NCBI GenBank assembly: GCA_008636095.1
Contig: VSJD01000189.1
Coordinates: 1-17,156 of the forward strand
Length of the DNA stretch: 17,156 nt
Direction of reading: 5' to 3'
From: Kiritimatiellota bacterium
Lineage (GTDB): Bacteria > Verrucomicrobiota > Kiritimatiellia > JAAZAB01
Positions 15,424-17,156 of the stretch are shown in pieces. Within the stretch, counting starts at the first letter, position 1, and every line of letters begins with the position of its first letter. Below the pieces are notes generated by a model. That model ran no database searches and had not been told where the DNA came from. It saw only the letters and a list, made by a program, of their open reading frames with translations. The translations under genes and the position numbers were made by a program.

Positions 15424-16836
15424 CTAACGGAAACCGTACATGCTGCCGCTGCGGATAAACTCATACGCCCCCAGGTCAACAATCCCGTACCGGATACGAA
15501 TGCGGTAGTCAAGATCAACGCCCGCCGTCATCCAGCTCTCGAACATCCCGGCATTGATACAGGGCGAGATGGAACTTAAACGACAGTTTGCGGCGGGCAG
15601 ATCAATCAATAACGGATTGACATAAATAACATTACTGATGTCCGTTGAAGGCAACAACGCCTCGTTAGTCATCCCAATACAAGAATACCGAACAATAATA
15701 TTACTGATACCATTATTGTAAACATTACTATATGTCCCGCCGGATAAATTGAAATACACAATCGAATTATATAAGGCATTAGTAGTCCTGCCAGTCGTGC
15801 CGTAGAAATAGATTCCGCCGGCATTAGTTGAAGAGTCGGTGGAATTAGAAACAATCGTGAGGTTTCGCAAGTATTGGTAACCTACATAAGGAGTCCATGC
15901 AATCACAACTCCACCTGCGCCGGTTGTGGCATGGTTGTTGTAGATCAGACAACTGTTTAAACCCCCGTTGTCTAAGTAATACCCCGCGGTAAGACTTACC
16001 CCGCCACAGGTAGTCCCGCTGTTGCCGATAATTTTACATCTGGTGATCGTGCCGTACCAGCCGGCATAAATTCCCCCGATAGTTCCGGTATTATAGGATA
16101 TTTCGGAATCATATATTTTCTCGGCACTAAGGCTCAAACCTCCGGGCGATCCGGCTATGGTTGCGGTATTGTATGAAATAACACAATTACTAATGTAACC
16201 GGAAGTGCCACCACCGGCACTTTGAGAATACCCGGCGCCGCCATAGTACCCCCCCCGATTACTGTTGATAATACAATTATAAATAACATTTTTCATTGTG
16301 TTAACGGGATAATCCATCATACGAACACCGCCACCGTAGGTGCCGAAATTTTTACAAATGTTACAATTTTGCAGAGTTCCGCCATACATTATAACGCCAC
16401 CGGGCGAATCATTAACAAAATACCCGTTAGATATTGTAAAACCATCAACTATAGCGTTCTTATTACTCCAGAACAGGCACCGGTTGGAATAGGCGGGATA
16501 ATTGCCGTTGATAAATGTAAAGTCACGGCCATTCATGCTTTGCAATGTAATTGAGTTCGTCACGACAATCTGGTTGGTCAGATTATATATTCCGTTGGTA
16601 ACCAGCACCGTATCGCCGGCAACAGCCGCATCCACCGCCCATTGAATTTGAGTCGCCGCACCCTCCCAGTTGGTATAGCCGCCAGCAGTATCGTTCGTGC
16701 CATATCCTCCGGGCATTGAGACGTAATGCGTGTCGACGGCCTGAACCGTCAGGGCGCTAACAAGCCAGACAACCGCAAACAAACATGTTCGGCCAACATA
16801 ATTCGCTATTCGTCGGAGAAAATTCAGGTTAGGCAT
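15424..16836 (-). CDS. Exported right-handed beta-helix protein with choice-of-anchor-Q-like C-terminus
   Basis: A 470-aa protein with a Sec signal peptide (positive N-region, hydrophobic TCLFAVVWLVSALTVQA, likely cleavage near 33/34). The body is a parallel beta-helix with short coils marked by a recurring [NSR]C-x-I-xx-N pattern: NCNICKN, NCIINSN, NCVISYN, DSEISYN, RCKIIGN, SCLIYNN and NLTIVSN, separated by G/T-rich turns (about 157-363). The end has SPCINAG (424-430) and VDLGAYE (453-459), the hallmark of choice-of-anchor-Q repeats. Such proteins are surface or secreted; some bind or cleave polysaccharide, but no catalytic motif is visible. Composition is strongly N, Y, G, S and T rich and the DNA is more AT-rich than its neighbours. 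I start at ATG 16836 (AGGG 8 bases upstream); ATG 16860 and GTG 16878 are possible. Confidence 0.87.
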   Translation of the reverse strand: MPNLNFLRRIANYVGRTCLFAVVWLVSALTVQAVDTHYVSMPGGYGTNDTAGGYTNWEGAATQIQWAVDAAVAGDTVLVTNGIYNLTNQIVVTNSITLQSMNGRDFTFINGNYPAYSNRCLFWSNKNAIVDGFTISNGYFVNDSPGGVIMYGGTLQNCNICKNFGTYGGGVRMMDYPVNTMKNVIYNCIINSNRGGYYGGAGYSQSAGGGTSGYISNCVISYNTATIAGSPGGLSLSAEKIYDSEISYNTGTIGGIYAGWYGTITRCKIIGNSGTTCGGVSLTAGYYLDNGGLNSCLIYNNHATTGAGGVVIAWTPYVGYQYLRNLTIVSNSTDSSTNAGGIYFYGTTGRTTNALYNSIVYFNLSGGTYSNVYNNGISNIIVRYSCIGMTNEALLPSTDISNVIYVNPLLIDLPAANCRLSSISPCINAGMFESWMTAGVDLDYRIRIRYGIVDLGAYEFIRSGSMYGFR

Positions 16837-16878
16837 TGCACGACCCTGGGTTTGTTGCATGTTTTTACCACTGATCAC

Positions 16879-16934
16879 GGATAGTCCACCCCGCGCACCA
16901 GCGGGGACGCAAACATGCTACTGGCGTGCTATCC
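16879..16934 (-). other. Potential three-stem fold in the leader of the beta-helix gene
   Basis: Outer arms GGATAG/CTATCC (16879-16884 with 16929-16934) enclose a perfect hairpin CCCCGC-GCACCA-GCGGGG (16889-16906) and a weaker ACGC/GCGT stem. It lies just upstream of the possible GTG start 16878. It could be an RNA element or another intergenic repeat; I recognise no known riboswitch. Confidence 0.4.
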
Positions 16935-16984
16935 ATTTAGCCATCCGAAGACAACTATTTTATTGAAAAATTTCTACGCTCCCA

Positions 16985-17043
16985 CCCGCCTGCGCCGAGG
17001 CTTCCCCCTACGCGAAGCCGCTTCGGCGGGACAGGTCGGCGGG
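16985..17043. repeat. Second CCCGCC/GGCGGG palindromic unit
   Basis: CCCGCC (16985-16990) pairs with GGCGGG (17038-17043), or alternatively with 17025-17030, around an inner hairpin CGAAG-CCG-CTTCG (17013-17025). It is followed by the GCGGGCAGGC decamer shared with the unit at 15167. Confidence 0.6.
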
Positions 17044-17141
17044 CAGGCCGCCCCTTTGCCAGGGCACAATTCTCCCAAAAATATAAAGGTAAAAATAGGC
17101 CGTTTTGTGTCCTGTGTCAACGAAAAACCTACGGATGAATC

Positions 17142-17156
17142 GGGGGGGGGGGGGGG
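17142..17156. other. Terminal 15-base G homopolymer, likely artefact
   Basis: The window ends in 15 consecutive G. Poly-G read ends are a known product of two-colour sequencing chemistry and often survive at contig tips, so these bases should not be treated as genomic. Confidence 0.75.

Larger units (their letters stand above)
16837..17156. other. Gene-free upstream region and contig end
   Basis: 320 bases holding the leader of the beta-helix gene, a folded element at 16879-16934, a palindromic repeat at 16985-17043 and a terminal G run. I see no coding frame and no promoter that I can support. Confidence 0.6.

Overview
The window reads as an end piece of a contig from an anaerobic or microaerophilic bacterium. 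I lean towards the PVC group (Lentisphaerota/Kiritimatiellota-like). The reasons are a one-piece pyruvate:ferredoxin oxidoreductase, a URO-D-like protein of a type I associate with those phyla, an exported right-handed beta-helix protein with a choice-of-anchor-Q-like C-terminus, and intergenic spaces packed with short palindromic repeats. This placement is inference; there is no rRNA or other phylogenetic marker here. The last 15 bases are a pure G run and look like a sequencing or assembly artefact.

Layout. Bases 1-2394 (minus strand) hold the N-terminal two thirds of nifJ (PFOR), cut by the window edge. A 517-base gap full of hairpin repeats follows. Then come the only two plus-strand genes, an EEP-fold hydrolase (2912-3703) and a URO-D-like protein (3770-5014). 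From 5209 to 16836 every gene is on the minus strand. Read in transcription order (right to left) they are: an exported beta-helix protein; a D-2-hydroxyacid dehydrogenase; an 86-aa EF-Tu-domain-2-like protein closely followed by DNA polymerase X; a Gfo/Idh/MocA oxidoreductase; a flavodoxin-fold FMN reductase-like protein; a beta-propeller lactonase; and a tight group of DJ-1/PfpI protein, WcaJ-type undecaprenyl-phosphate sugar transferase and YuiD-like (DUF212) membrane protein.

How the genes fit together. PFOR links pyruvate to acetyl-CoA and reduced ferredoxin. The Gfo/Idh/MocA enzyme, hydroxyacid dehydrogenase and lactonase suggest sugar or sugar-acid oxidation, but their spacing does not make them one operon. 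The sugar transferase would start a lipid-linked glycan, and YuiD-like proteins are membrane phosphatase-fold proteins, so their near-contact (one base between stop and start) may be functional. PolX is a repair polymerase and nuclease.

The least explained signal is in the spacers. The clearest case is a 76-bp element present twice (2582 and 7962) at 68/76 identity with no indels. In each copy it is followed at the same base by an 8-bp hairpin whose sequence differs completely while its pairing is preserved. I found no CRISPR array, tRNA, rRNA, insertion sequence or phage gene, and no clearly new multi-gene system.
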